From: Bigelowiella natans CCMP2755
Taxonomy: Eukaryota > Cercozoa > Chlorarachniophyceae
Length of the DNA: 64,000 bases
Direction: 5' to 3'
Assembly: GCA_000320545.1 (NCBI GenBank)
Contig: ADNK01000421.1
Span: 62,001 to 126,000 of the forward strand
Of the stretch, positions 47,881-59,764 are shown piece after piece. The translations under genes were made by a program, and so were the position numbers. Each line of letters opens with the position of its first letter. Within the stretch, counting starts at the first letter, position 1. The notes under the pieces were generated by a model. It saw only the letters and a program-made list of their open reading frames with translations, had not been told where the DNA came from and made no database searches.

Positions 47881-48630
47881 CAAGCAAGCATGTTTAAAAT
47901 ATAGCTTGTATATCTTACATTTATGTGTTGTGTTTTTAGTCTGTTCGCGTGATGCTAAATTGGCGTGATTTTGTTGTGACTTTTCACCATTCAGACATAG
48001 GATCTTGCCGCAGCTTTTGCAAGCTCTTTCTTACGGAGCAGGCATGGGCAGTGCATTTGCTGCAATTCTTACCGTAGTGATCAAACTTGGAGAGACTCTC
48101 TCGGATCAAGAGTAAGCACTAATGATTCATACGAAAGGGATGCTTATAGCCTGATTTTTTTGGAATAATAAGCCATTGTCTGTCGCACCATCGTGACCTT
48201 ACGTTTTGATATCTCACTGATGAAAGTAATGAGTGTGTTTTGTGTGCATAATGGATTTTCATCTGAAACTATTATTTGAAACTGCTGTATCTCATTGCGA
48301 GTGCAATATAAACAAGTGATATCTCAATCCAAGTAACGTGGTTCCGGTTGCTGATGAAATATGTGGATGTGTATATATCTTAGGTACGAGAAGCTCGTTG
48401 TTCCAGCTGTCGTAAAACTGTTTGCTTGCAACGAACGTCAAGTGCGGGTTCATCTTCTTCGTCATTTACACGAGTAATAATATAGATTCCTCTTGATGTT
48501 ATCAAGACACTGCTGCCAACCAATCCACCAGAAGCTCATCAATCCTTCAGTCGTGGCTAAAACATATTGCATGGCCATCTTCCCCATGTTTGCTTTAAAT
48601 GAGAGGAGCTGTTACCTTAATTTCATTTTT

Positions 48631-48665
<35 letters not shown>

Positions 48666-48934
48666 TATCATCAGATACGCGAGTCACATACCGCCAGGAG
48701 TAGTTGAGAAGAACATACTGCCGCACGTAGCGACGGGTTTCACGGATGCAAATGCCGTCCTGAGAGAGCTCACACTCAAAAGCCTAATTCATTTAGCGCC
48801 AAAACTCTCCAACGCAGTGATGGATACTACCGTTCTAAAGTGAGTGTAGATGATAGAAGAAGTGCCATCAAAAATGACGAAAAAGTCCCCCGTTGTATTA
48901 AGTTGCCGCTCGGAAATGAAGAATGTTTTATTCA

Positions 48935-48982
<48 letters not shown>

Positions 48983-49265
48983 GTCTAGTGAGGGAAGAGG
49001 TGGTTTGCTTCGTTCTTCGCAACAGTAACAACTTTATCTTGTAATCACCATCATCATCATCGACTCCTTACAGGCATTTGACCAAGATGCAGGCAGATTC
49101 AGAACCAGGAATCAGAACCAACACGATCTACTGCATTGCTAAAGTTTGCTCTACCTTTGGGGAAGCTAACAGAAGGAAGATATTATTCAGAGGCTTTCTC
49201 AAAGGTAATATGAGAAGGATTATATTTGCTGAAACTCTGCTAACACACACACACACACACAAATG

Positions 49266-49310
<45 letters not shown>

Positions 49311-51063
49311 CTTTATATTCTAACCATCTCCATCTTCGTCATTATCGTCGTCGATGATGTTTAAAGGCCTCCGCGATCCGTTTGGCCCAGCACGTTTAGC
49401 AAGTTTAGCATCTCTCCAAGCGTGTGTTTCCCATTTCACTGCGGATGACATCGCAAAAAGGTGAGAATGTATCATACACCTCTGCGCCATGGTGTATTCA
49501 TATCAGCATCGATATTATACATAGATTATATGTCTTGTTGTGTTATTCTCCTAGGATTCTCCCCAGCGCTACGCCTTTAGCAGTTGATGCAAGTGAACCA
49601 GTGAGAAATGCATGCATTAAAATGCTCGGAGTTATGTGCAAATCCTTACAAAAAGCTTCAGTAGAGAGAGGTTAGACCATCAACACATTCATGCTGTTCA
49701 TTCGGGGTGCGAAGATTGGTTCTCCTTATCAAGTTTGGTGCCATTTTTCCACGTATTATAGTGATAATAATAATAATAATAATAATAACAATATCAATTA
49801 TTATTATTATAACAGCGAAAGCTTTGGCTGAAAGCAAAGAAAATTCCGCAGGTCCCGGTAAGATCAAAAGTATAGGAGGAAATGGGTACGGAGCTGCATC
49901 ATCATCATCATCCTCCTCCTCTGCTGGCGGTGCTGCTAATCGTTATGGGGGGGCTGTTCTGAGTACTATGTCCTCATGGGCTTCAGCTGGAATCACAGCT
50001 GTCGCTACATATGCTGCGAAGACATCATCGTCTGATACGTCCTCAACGACCACTACAGCCACGAAGAACTCCACGGCAAGAAATGCTACGAATGCTGCTG
50101 CTTCTTCCAGTGTGCATTCGACGGCTGTGGCGTCAAATAGGGGCGCTACCAAAAAGGTCACCAATAGTGGAAGAGGTGATGCCGGCAGAAGTGCTGCTGC
50201 CGTTGGTGCCTCGAAGGCAGAGAAATCAGGGTGGGACGATGGCGACCTTGACTTGGATTTATTCGATGATGGCAATGACGACGAAAAGGATGGCGGAATT
50301 CCAATCGAAGCGGTGTGTTAGTGAAGGAAGGAAGAGCGTGTCAATGATTATTTATATCTCCTTACTTTTCTCTGCGCTTTCTTGTGACGATCAGTGTACA
50401 CTGAACATCTATTCGGTTTTGTTTGTCAGCTCTCTCTAGGAGGCAAGAAGAAGAAAAACACGGTTAAGGTAATGCACCGTTCTTCGCAAGATTCCATCTT
50501 ATTCAGCACATGAGAGTCGTTGTTATTTACTAGAAATCGAAACGGAGGAATCAAGGAAGGCAAACTAAAAAGCAAATAACAAACGACAACCCCTGGGGGA
50601 TGAATGCTGATTCTGGCGGGGGAAATGGAGCCATGGATCTCTCCAAGATGATAAACAACGATGTATCCTCTCTAAACCATGTGTCAATGGTTCTATATAA
50701 ATGCGATATTTCGACTTCTTCTTTTCATGCGACCACTTCTTTCATGATAATGCAAATGAAATATATACAATATATTATCAGATCACTGGAGATCGTGGAG
50801 GAGATTCGTTGGACGACATGCTAAGCTCGCTCAACACAAGTCAACAGAATGAAAAGAAGGCGCAACCCACTGGTGGTGGCTGGGGTGAGAGCGGGACGGG
50901 AAACTTAGATGATCTATTGGGAAACAATTCCAATGATGCTGGAGGTATAGGAGAGAGCGTTTTACTCGGCAACGAAACAGGGGCAGCTCAAGGTGAAACC
51001 GGCGGTGGGGGTGGTGGTGACGAAGATTGGAATTCATTCATGCAGGAGGCGCTAGATTCCTAG
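46350..51063 (+). CDS. SCYL1-like pseudokinase (COPI/Golgi trafficking)
   Basis: ATG 46350 gives MGNAAAGSGFPYHIEE, close to the SCYL1 N-terminus. The kinase-like domain lacks catalytic residues: the HRD position reads MVHANICPSSLF and the DFG position EWKLGGFHLL, as expected for a pseudokinase. HEAT-like repeats follow in several exons: RILPQLLQALSYGAGMGSAF, YEKLVVPAVVKLFACNERQV, HIPPGVVEKNILPHVATGF, HLTKMQADSEPGIRTNTIYC, GLRDPFGPARLASLASLQAC, PLAVDASEPVRNACIKMLGV. The tail is Ala/Ser-rich with SGWDDGDLDLDLFDDG, then a Lys-rich patch and a Gly-rich end (DEDWNSFMQEALDS, TAG 51063). SCYL1 proteins bind COPI coat and act in Golgi-ER transport. Introns hold (CTA)n, (TC)n, (AC)n, (CAT)n and (TA)n tracts, several abutting splice sites. 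Confidence 0.87.
47061..47091. repeat. (TAC)n tract right after a splice donor
   Basis: TAC units begin within the donor context of an SCYL1-like intron (exon end CGCTACAG then GTACTACTA). Confidence 0.85.
47813..47878. repeat. Compound (TC)n(AC)n microsatellite
   Basis: About 14 TC units run directly into about 17 AC units in an SCYL1-like intron. Confidence 0.92.
48633..48675. repeat. (ATC)n tract ending at a splice acceptor
   Basis: About 13 ATC units end in ATCATCAG, the acceptor before the exon encoding YASHIPPGVVEKN. The repeat occupies the position normally held by the polypyrimidine tract. Confidence 0.85.
48941..48977. repeat. (TA)n microsatellite
   Basis: About 18 TA units in an SCYL1-like intron. 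A similar (TA)n at 49267-49307 follows a short (AC)n in the next intron. Confidence 0.92.
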
Positions 51064-52178
51064 TGGCATCTTCACCAGTACATGTGGAATGTCATGCCAT
51101 TGTACATTCATATAATTCAGTATATCAGATCGCTTTCATGGCTTCATCCGAAACATCATGAAATCGCATCGATCGCATGAATGACCTCATTGCAAATGGT
51201 TCGTTTGCTCGTGATCGACTGATTTGCGCGACGCCACACTCTAGCACTGCTAGATCGACTGCTGCTCGTCGCCGCGTGTCATGACGATGCCCCATTTCAT
51301 TCCCTGCTGTTCGTGGTAGCAAAAATTGCGAAAACGCGCAACGTGAAAATTTGTTGCCCACTGACAACCACTACTAGATCGAGCTAGACCAGCTGCTGAC
51401 AACTGAATGTTGCTAGAATGACACATATGCATGCTGTGGCACGTGGTGAAAATCACGACAGGCACATCTAGCTAGCCACGTAGCACTAGCTAGTCTAGTA
51501 GTGCTAGCTAGAGCAGCTCTAGAGCTCTAGAGCTGACAGAGATCGGAACATGCGCTAGCATAGAATGTTGTCTCATGGACGCACTGTCTAGCCATGCTAG
51601 CGCGCATGGCTGGATGGCTAGCTAGCTAGTCTAACAGCGACAGATACGCTCTGCTTCAATGCAGCATGACGCTTAGCTAGATACACTAGTGTAGTCTAGT
51701 GGTAGTGCGAATGTGCCGCTACGCAGATCAAGCGATGCGGACGTAGCGTGCGCAGGCTAGCAGGGTCACTGTCTAGCTATGCACTGGAATGGTCTAGTGG
51801 CGTCTAGGCGTGTAAAAGCCATGCTGCTCGGCTCATCGTCTAGATCGTGTTGTGTCAGAAAATAAATCTAGTGATGTTTGCGCAACAATGTGTAAGCGAG
51901 AATCACATCATCCCAGATGACAAAGATGTTCACTAGCTAGGATGGGCGGGTGTGGGAGTTCTTCACTGGCTCCACTACGCTTAATCATGTACAATATGAA
52001 TTCCCTTTGTTCATCTGCCATCAAGCATGGCTAATCACTTGAATTACATCGTGGTGTTGACAAGGAGACGTAGGAACGTATTCCAACTCGCTACTTATGC
52101 ACTAGATAACATCATTTTCTATTTATTTTCTATCGGTTTACAATTTTTGACTAAGGCACAGTTTCCGAAGAGAATGGT
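51064..52178. other. CTAG-rich convergent intergenic island G
   Basis: Between the 3' ends of SCYL1-like (+) and histone H4 (-). It has the densest CTAG content seen: seven CTAG in the 60 nt 51481-51540, including a 20-nt perfect palindrome at 51515-51534. Shared words are GCACTGCTAGA (51244-51254, with A and H) and GCAGGCTAGCAGGG (51752-51765, with A and B). No coding sequence is recognised. Confidence 0.75.
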
Positions 52179-52194
52179 GGTGTTTAAGAACACC
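52179..52194 (-). terminator. Histone-type 3' stem-loop of H4
   Basis: On the minus strand GGTGTT pairs with AACACC around a four-base loop (CTTA), 34 nt after the H4 stop, followed by ACCA. The 6-bp stem, 4-nt loop and ACCA flank match the layout of metazoan/algal histone mRNA 3' hairpins, and a matching hairpin follows H2A. Confidence 0.65.
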
Positions 52195-52227
52195 GGATGT
52201 AGTAGCATTGAGAATGCTGTGAGCAAT

Positions 52228-53088
<861 letters not shown>

Positions 53089-53517
53089 ATGTCCGGAAAA
53101 GGAAAAGGAGGCCGAGGAAAAGGCAAAGCCGTCAAGGCAACCACCCGCTCTGCTCGTGCAGGACTTCAGTTCCCTGTGGGACGTATCTCTCGATTCTTGC
53201 GCAAGGGACGCTACGCTACCCGTGTTGGAGGTGGAGCTCCTGTGTACCTCGCAGCTGTCCTCGAGTACCTCACCGCTGAGATCCTCGAGCTTGCAGGAAA
53301 CGCTGCTCGCGACAACAAGCGATCCCGTATCATCCCTCGTCACGTTCAGCTTGCTATCCGCAACGACGAAGAGCTTAACAAGCTTCTCGGAGACGTGACC
53401 ATTGCAGCAGGAGGTGTTCTTCCAAACATCCACGCAGTTCTTCTTCCTAAGAAGAAGGCTTCCACTTCTGCTCCTAAGAAGTCCAAGAAGAGCAAGAAGA
53501 AAAAGGGAAGAAAGTAA
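53089..53517 (+). CDS. Histone H2A
   Basis: An intronless frame of 142 residues. It contains the H2A core ([80 protein letters not shown]) with the acidic-patch residues. The N-terminal tail is Gly/Lys-rich ([19 protein letters not shown]). The C-terminal tail is Lys/Ser-rich ([16 protein letters not shown]) and ends without the SQ-E/D motif of H2A.X, so this looks like a canonical H2A with a long basic tail. A 3' hairpin follows 43 nt after the stop. It is divergently arranged with H4. Confidence 0.98.
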   Translation: MSGKGKGGRGKGKAVKATTRSARAGLQFPVGRISRFLRKGRYATRVGGGAPVYLAAVLEYLTAEILELAGNAARDNKRSRIIPRHVQLAIRNDEELNKLLGDVTIAAGGVLPNIHAVLLPKKKASTSAPKKSKKSKKKKGRK

Positions 53518-53559
53518 ATTGCCCTCTTGCTTACACACAACAAGAACAAAACAACAATC

Positions 53560-53575
53560 GGTGTATCATTACACC
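53560..53575 (+). terminator. Histone-type 3' stem-loop of H2A
   Basis: GGTGTA pairs with TACACC around the loop TCAT, 43 nt after the H2A stop, followed by ACCAAAA. It has the same stem length, loop length and ACCA flank as the H4 hairpin, with compensating A/T differences at the loop-closing pair. Confidence 0.65.
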
Positions 53576-54330
53576 ACCAAAATCTTCGGAACCCTGTGTC
53601 AACTTCTATTAGCATATATTTAATCCTTACACTGTGTGAAAATGGAGCCATCTTGCTCCCATGATCATGCCCATTCTCTCGACCTATAATGTATGGCACC
53701 AACTCACAAATCCCATATCTATGAATGCATCGTCTCCAAAATTACTTAGGCAACGAGAGTCGCGTTCTCCCGTTATCATGATAGTTAATACCCGCACCAA
53801 GCCCATAAGGGAGTGGTAGCTTCTCGCAAGCGTGCACTGTAGCACTGCTAGACTGTCTCCATGCTAGCATGTCCTATAGTACGTTATTAGTAGTGTCGTC
53901 CACGCACACGTCATGTGTAGAGAGCTCTAGAGCTGTGTGCATGGCGGCTAGATCGATGGCAACACGTCTGTGATACGTACGTGCATGCGATGCGCTCATC
54001 GAAACCAAACTCTATAGCTAGACTGGTAGTAGAGTTAGCGCATGCGCATGTGCGTGCATGCGATGCGCATCCTCGTCACACACACATCTCTAGCTACGCT
54101 GTAGCTAGCTAGTCAAGATCTCTAGATCGTAGCATACGTACATATCTAGATATGCATGCATGCTAGCATGGCACACGCTAGCACGCAGCACGCCGTCGTA
54201 CGTCCGTATACTCGTCTCGTAGCTAGGTAGATGTCTCTAGGTCTAGCTAGCAGCTAGAGATGCACACATGCTAGGCTAGCGTGTATAGCATAGATGTCTC
54301 CTTTCAGTCGTTTCCTTTACTAAGGAGACA
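53576..54330. other. CTAG-rich convergent intergenic island H (left part)
   Basis: Downstream of H2A. From about 53800 it is dense in CTAG, GCTAGC, GCATGC and ACGTACGT words, and shares GCACTGCTAGACTG (53842-53855) with island A. It runs into the retrotransposon-like fragment. Confidence 0.7.
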
Positions 54331-54930
54331 TTGAAAAGGAAACTGAAAGCACACAACAAAACAATCATGCGGAACGCCGAATTGAACTTCAAAACTAATT
54401 GGAAGAAAGAGGGAACCAAGGCCATGCATTTGAAAAAACTTGATTTCTTGCCTGGCTCTCGGACAACAGGAATCACATTGAAGCTGCCAAGCATTGCCAC
54501 ATCATGGATGCGCGCCATCTGTGGTGTTGGCAATCTTGGTGCATTCATGCTGTCCAGAGGACAACGCACAAAACTGGAAGCAACATGCGATGTGTGCAAC
54601 ACATTGCAAGACATGGACCACATTCTGCAATGCAGGAAATACGGACCACAGCGACTCAGAATCAACAAACAACTGACAGCGATCATGGATCGCAATGACG
54701 AGACCACGCGTCTCACAACCGCAGAGAAAACAAGTCGAGAAGCTGCGCGCAAAGCGCGCCATGCTAGACCAAAACAGGATGCATTTTCATGCATGCGCCA
54801 TGTGACCAAGGAAACAAATAGATACAATTTAAGCGCTGTAGCGGCTGCATTGCACAGCTACATTAGGATGACCATTGAAACAATTTAAACATTTCATTAC
54901 ATCCGTCTCATAGATTATGAGATTTCTAGA
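54331..54930 (+). mobile_element. Non-LTR retrotransposon-like ORF2 C-terminus, copy 4 (5'-truncated)
   Basis: A 185-codon frame (54331-54888; the frame is open a little further upstream) ends with the peptide also found at 21832-21912. It carries CDVCNTLQDMDHILQCRKYG, a C-x2-C-x7-H-x3-C zinc motif at the position and spacing of the zf-RVT tail of LINE reverse transcriptases. After the stop come the terminal words CATTACATCCGTCTCATAG shared with three other copies. The catalytic reverse-transcriptase domain is missing, so this is a 5'-truncated insertion. The reading frame is intact, suggesting a fairly young copy. Confidence 0.65.
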
Positions 54931-55411
54931 TTTGTTTGTCACAAAATCCGCATGCATGGATTGTCGAAGGAAGACAATTAATAAATCAAAACAAAATTAC
55001 TCATACGTACGCTACGGCGCTATATATATCTATTTTCATACATGCTCATGCATCATTCTCTATAATATTACATGTGCACAATTCATATAAGGAATATAAA
55101 ATGCATCAAAATTCTTGCATGCTTACATACTGAGTAGTCGCATCGGATCATATGCTAGTGCATCTACCCCCTGTAAGCATGCTAGCATGTACAAATCCGA
55201 AGTATCCTAGATGTTGCTTGCTCTAGTTCTTAATGATAAAGCTGGGATGTTCTTAAACTGGCAACGGTCCATTAATTCGCAGTTCTTTAGATTTTATCTA
55301 CAGCGAAGAACTGATGATCCGTTTTGCGTTTTGCTTCATTACCTTGATCGCATCTACATAAAAATAAAAGGCACTGTGGAGACGATACACATACAATATA
55401 CATACTCTATT
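54931..55411. other. Island H (right part), no gene recognised
   Basis: Between the retroelement tail and the 3' end of the nitronate monooxygenase gene. A few GCTAGCATG words occur near 55150-55210. A + frame at 55211-55438 shows no motif. Confidence 0.5.
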
Positions 55412-57969
55412 TCATGTACCAATCCTGATACTATTTGAAAGTCCATTACCTCTCATCATCTCGTCGATGATCTGCTTAGCAGGCTGAACGTTTTTGATGG
55501 CCCCAGCAACCTTTTATGAGGGGAAAATGGAAATTTGTTGGACACACTTCAGATTCGCTGATATATGATAATGATTATCAATGTAAAAGGAGACTAAAAG
55601 CTTATTCAGCTTCGCAAAGAAATTAGCACCTGTCCCATGAGAAGTGGCATAGCATCAACTTGTTCTTCGAACGTCAACTCACGACCAGACTTCTTCAATT
55701 CTTCAAGGTCCTTTTCGTAAGGTAGCTTTCCCTTTGCGCACAGCTCCTTAATCTCCTCGGAACTACAGTATGGGAATAACATCTCACAGTTGCTTTTATG
55801 CACACATAACAGCACATGTAGTACCGATTAGTCTCCCAGTCCATGACAAATTTCCCCTTCTTTATGCGCAGGGGTCGGCCAGTATAGATTAGTGTTCGAA
55901 TCGTATCTGAGGGACAGATAGTCACATCAGGTAAGAGTTGTATATGCACACTGCATACTATATTCTAACGGATTATTCAAGAATTATTATCGGAAATTCG
56001 TTTCTTTAGTTATTATCATCCGTAAATATCAATCACAACATAATGCAAAGGAAAATTGTAGCCGTAGTATTTCCATAATTTAAACCCCATAAACGCATAT
56101 ATTTCGCGGGTTTTAGTCGATCAAAGTTGACACTGGAAGGACGAACAATTTTGAAGATTACATTAAATGCACTCCACACCATTGTTGATATTTTCATATT
56201 CCAGACTCACCATGATATCCGCAGTCAACAACTCCTTTCTTGTGGCGTGGGGGTGCACCTGAGTCGCGAGTTGAATAGATATATTCGTAAGAAAGATTTA
56301 AAACAAGAAAATGAATAAAAAGCACCACATGAACCACAAACGTATCCACACATCATCAAATACTCACCTGCTTCCTCTGACGCAACGAATCTAGTTCCAA
56401 CCCATACGGCCTCAGCTCCAAGAGCAAGAGACATTGCAAGACCTCTCCCATCGAAGATTCCTCCTAATTGATGTGAAGCATAAAACTTCTTCAAAACATC
56501 TCGTGCATATAAACATCGTTTCTTCAACTTTTCCTTGCCCGACTACCTGCAGCAACAACATAGATAGGCTGCCCCGTCAGCTTTGACTTATGGCCTTTGC
56601 ACAAGTCCACCACTGAGGGAATCAAAATGCTAGTTGCAACGTCCCCTGAATAGTTAGTAAGAACTCTCATTAGCTTCACAAAGAAGAGATGCATCGAAAG
56701 TCTTTAGAGAATCAAATACCTGTATGACCACCTCCTTCACCGCCTTGCGCACAAATGATATCAACTCCTGCCGCTAGGCAGTACTTCACATGCTGTGCAA
56801 CAACACAACACGACGAGATCCTCAGCCAGATGGAAGGCAATAAGTAGTTTATAACAGCATCGGTAAGATGTTTTAAGAGCATTCTAACATAACGTCATGG
56901 AACCACTTCTCGATATCTATGCACGTAGGAGTTGTCACGTCATATGTGATAAACCTTTGGAGAGCCAATCATGTTCATGACGAGAATCCCAGCTTTGTGG
57001 CACTTTTCCACCACCCACTTTGGAGGTACACCGACAGCGGAGACAAAGAGCTTTGCTCCGGATTCGATAATAATATCCATCAACTCTGGCAACTTCCCAT
57101 GAGTATAATCGTAGTTAGTCTTGCGAGCTCCAGCGCCAACCTTAAAACAGATATCGGGAGCAAGAGCTCATGAACTGTATTCTTCATTTATACAGATACA
57201 GAATTGCCAACTAGAACTATCTATTCCTTATCCAAGAATAATAATACGTAGGTTATTCACTTATATGGACAACATCCTTGTGTTTCAGTTGTCTGTCGAC
57301 TGATTCTCACAAGTACATAGTCTGTACAAGTAAGCGCCCAGATGACAATAGCTATCTGGCACGATTTGGAAGCCCTGAAGTCACCACTGATAGGCGCGCA
57401 GGGGGCAAAACGTGCATGTCATGCTCACTTAGTTACGCTGATGTATCCTCCAAAAAAAATGTGATAAAATAAATTATATGGCAGTCGAGGAGTCAGTAGC
57501 GATCGGGTTGCGACGACACTCACATCCGTCACGCCTTCTTCCCTCTAAAGCGCAGTAGTTACACAACCTTGGGGAGGAGAAGATCAACTCCAAAGGGAGC
57601 ACTCTTGTCAACAAGATCCTCTTTCAGTTCATCGATCGTCTCTTTGAGCTAACACACACAAATTCATGATTAGTCCGATCGAAATCAACTTACTTTCTCA
57701 GGAAACTAGAAGTGTGTGCTGAACAATGCTGTGAGGTATCTCACCATTTCTGGGGTGTAATTGACACCGCCAATAACTCCAAGGCCACCAGCATTAGTAA
57801 CTGCAGCAGCAAGAGCGGGTCCAGCTGCCACATTCATGCCAGCAAGCATGATGGGATGCTTGATACCTACACCAGATCATTTCAGCTAAGGATGCTCCGA
57901 TGTCAGGCGTTATTTGAAAATGTACTCACCAAGAAGCTTTGTGAGCGGAGTAGCGATTGTTTCGGACAT
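55412..57969 (-). CDS. Nitronate monooxygenase (2-nitropropane dioxygenase family)
   Basis: ATG 57969 opens exon 1 (MSETIATPLTKLL, 57969-57930). The next exon gives IKHPIMLAGMNVAAGPALAA and VTNAGGLGVIGGVNYTPEM. Later exons give VKYCLAAGVDIICAQGGEGG, ATSILIPSVVDLC, LTGQPIYVVAA, GGIFDGRGLAMSLALGAEAV, WVGTRFVASEEA, TIRTLIYTGRPLRIKKG, EEIKELCAKGKLPYEKDLEE and AGAIKNVQPAKQIIDEMM, with stop at 55412. The GGEGGGHTG and GGI-DGRG-A-AL-LGA--V-GTRF motifs bind FMN in this TIM-barrel family. Members oxidise nitronates such as propionate-3-nitronate to carbonyl compounds and nitrite or nitrate. No targeting peptide is obvious, so a cytosolic location is likely. The gene is convergent with H2A, and TGTCGCAG lies 288 bp upstream of its start. 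Confidence 0.86.
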
Positions 57970-58256
57970 TGTCAACGGCTTTTGCAACGTATCTGCCAAG
58001 AAGTTATAGTTAGACACAAGTGCGGTTGTGCTTCATAACTCGTTACCTCCTTACCTTTCAACAGTGCTGCTGGATTTTTAGGGGTGCGGAAGGACAGCCT
58101 CTTATAAGACCAAAGTCTATCCTAATGGCTCAATATTATTAAATCCAGGTAGAACGCAGGGCATTTTCATACATTTGTCTCGCCTCGATCCTGGCTGTAT
58201 GGTGCTGACAGGATACTACAATGATCTGTATGTGATCACCGACAGCAACTCATGCA

Positions 58257-58264
58257 TGTCGCAG
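58257..58264 (+). promoter_or_regulatory. TGTCGCAG octamer in divergent promoter
   Basis: Exact octamer 288 bp upstream of the nitronate monooxygenase ATG, in reverse orientation to that gene. Confidence 0.4.
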
Positions 58265-58593
58265 ATACTAAATCACTGTAATTTTATGTGTAATCGAGAT
58301 AGCTGACCACTGCCACTTGCTGCTCAGAGTAGACGTGCAGGAGGACGTGAATGGGAGTTGCGACTTAATAAACAGCTCTCACTATATCAAGGTACCCCTC
58401 CTTTACTGAAGCGATCTCATGGAAATCTCGGGAGATATTATTTATTCCTTCTCGAACTTTGCCGGCGGAGTCGGCTGATTGCGCCAAGAGATGGAGGAAC
58501 TTTCTCCTTATTCGGCGAGCCGAGTCTCGGAACTTTCTAGCATGAGTGAGACGTCAGTGCATCGCATTTCAATGTGAAACAGCCGTAAAACCT

Positions 58594-58601
58594 TGTCGCA
58601 G
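58594..58601 (+). promoter_or_regulatory. TGTCGCAG octamer, 66 bp upstream of kinase ATG
   Basis: Exact octamer followed by AT-rich DNA, same orientation as the kinase gene. Confidence 0.45.
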
Positions 58602-58666
58602 ATCATTATTATCATCGGTTTTTCGTATCTGCACTCCCAATCCCCCGTGCCAGCCCCTTGGGAAGA

Positions 58667-59764
58667 ATGATGGGCGAGGGAGAGAAGGTTACCTATGAAC
58701 CAGTCCAGGATGAGGGGAAGGGTTATGAGACCCGCGGAAAGAGGAGTAGGAGTCCTACACTAACTGAGGTTGAAGCAAAAAAGAGACAAATGACTATGCA
58801 AAGTAGCGATGGATGTAGCGTCGCTCCGACTTCAAGACCACGATATCAGCTTCTTCGTTCAATGAAGGAGACATTGAAAGGTAAACTATACCTTGCACGG
58901 CAAGTATTCGCTGATGGTCGCGAAGAGCTTGTAGTTATCAAAATTAGCAACTTGGAATCAGACATTAAGACGCTAGAGGATCCCATGATGGAAGCTAGTA
59001 TTCTGAAGCATCTGCAGCGCGCGCGTGACTGCCCGGGTAAGCAGCATGTATGCAGGATTATGGATGCTTTTAAAACGGAGGTTATCGTTGACAAGAACTC
59101 AAAGAAGAAGTGTAAGCAGCTCTGGACTGTCCTAGAGTTAATCAAGGGTTCTGACGTGTTCGACCACGTTAAGAAATACGGCTGTGGAGGCGAACTTGCA
59201 AGGGCATTGTTCAGACAAATTGTAACGGGGGTGAGATTTCTACACAAATGTGGAGTGGCACATATGGACATTTCGCTAGAAAACATTATGGTCACACGCA
59301 GGCCTGGTGATGATGCGACTCTTGTGGTGAAATTGATTGATTTTGGGATGGCTGTCGACGTCAACACAACCGACCTAGGAGGGGTCCGTGGTAAACCGTT
59401 GTATGTTGCTCCAGAAGTCTTGCACGCTTATACCAATAACCTTCACAAATTGGTGGATGGAGAGAAGAATCTTGAACTAGATGCACGTGCGGCAGACGTG
59501 TATTCATTAGGCGTCATCCTATTCATCCTCGCGACCGGTGGGACTCCTCCCTATGAGAGTGTGGACGAGGAAGACCGTGCTTTCGTTTACCTCTGGACAA
59601 GGGGCAAAGACGGAATCAAAGACCTACTTGAAATGTGGGAAAAATCAATGAGTGAGGATGCCCTGGATCTTGTTAGCAACATGCTCTGCCCAGTAAATCG
59701 CCGATGGACCTTAGCTGACATTGCGAATCATCGCTACGTCAGTCGTAACAACGACAAACCTTAA
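58667..59764 (+). CDS. Ser/Thr protein kinase with HMDISLEN catalytic loop
   Basis: A single-exon frame. The first ATG is 58667 (MMGEGEKVTYEPVQ), giving 365 residues. A charged N-terminus with RSRSPTLTEVEAKKRQ precedes the kinase domain. The ATP-binding Lys is in ELVVIKIS; the catalytic loop reads VAHMDISLENIM; the Mg loop is IDFGMAVD; the activation segment ends KPLYVAPEVL; subdomains IX-XI read AADVYSLGVILFILATGGTP and ALDLVSNMLCPVNRRWTLAD. The HRD Arg is replaced by Met and the usual K-P of HRDLKPEN by S-L. Catalytic Asp, Asn and DFG are kept, so an active non-RD kinase is likely. HMDLSLEN-type loops occur in expanded kinase families of stramenopiles and fungi (from memory). No regulatory domain is attached, and the substrate is unknown. 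Confidence 0.85.
   Translation: MMGEGEKVTYEPVQDEGKGYETRGKRSRSPTLTEVEAKKRQMTMQSSDGCSVAPTSRPRYQLLRSMKETLKGKLYLARQVFADGREELVVIKISNLESDIKTLEDPMMEASILKHLQRARDCPGKQHVCRIMDAFKTEVIVDKNSKKKCKQLWTVLELIKGSDVFDHVKKYGCGGELARALFRQIVTGVRFLHKCGVAHMDISLENIMVTRRPGDDATLVVKLIDFGMAVDVNTTDLGGVRGKPLYVAPEVLHAYTNNLHKLVDGEKNLELDARAADVYSLGVILFILATGGTPPYESVDEEDRAFVYLWTRGKDGIKDLLEMWEKSMSEDALDLVSNMLCPVNRRWTLADIANHRYVSRNNDKP

Larger units (their letters stand above)
57970..58666. other. Divergent intergenic region with two TGTCGCAG octamers
   Basis: Between the starts of the nitronate monooxygenase gene (-) and the Ser/Thr kinase gene (+). Octamers lie at 58257-58264 and 58594-58601. A short + frame (58358-58540) shows no motif. 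No CTAG island. Confidence 0.5.
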
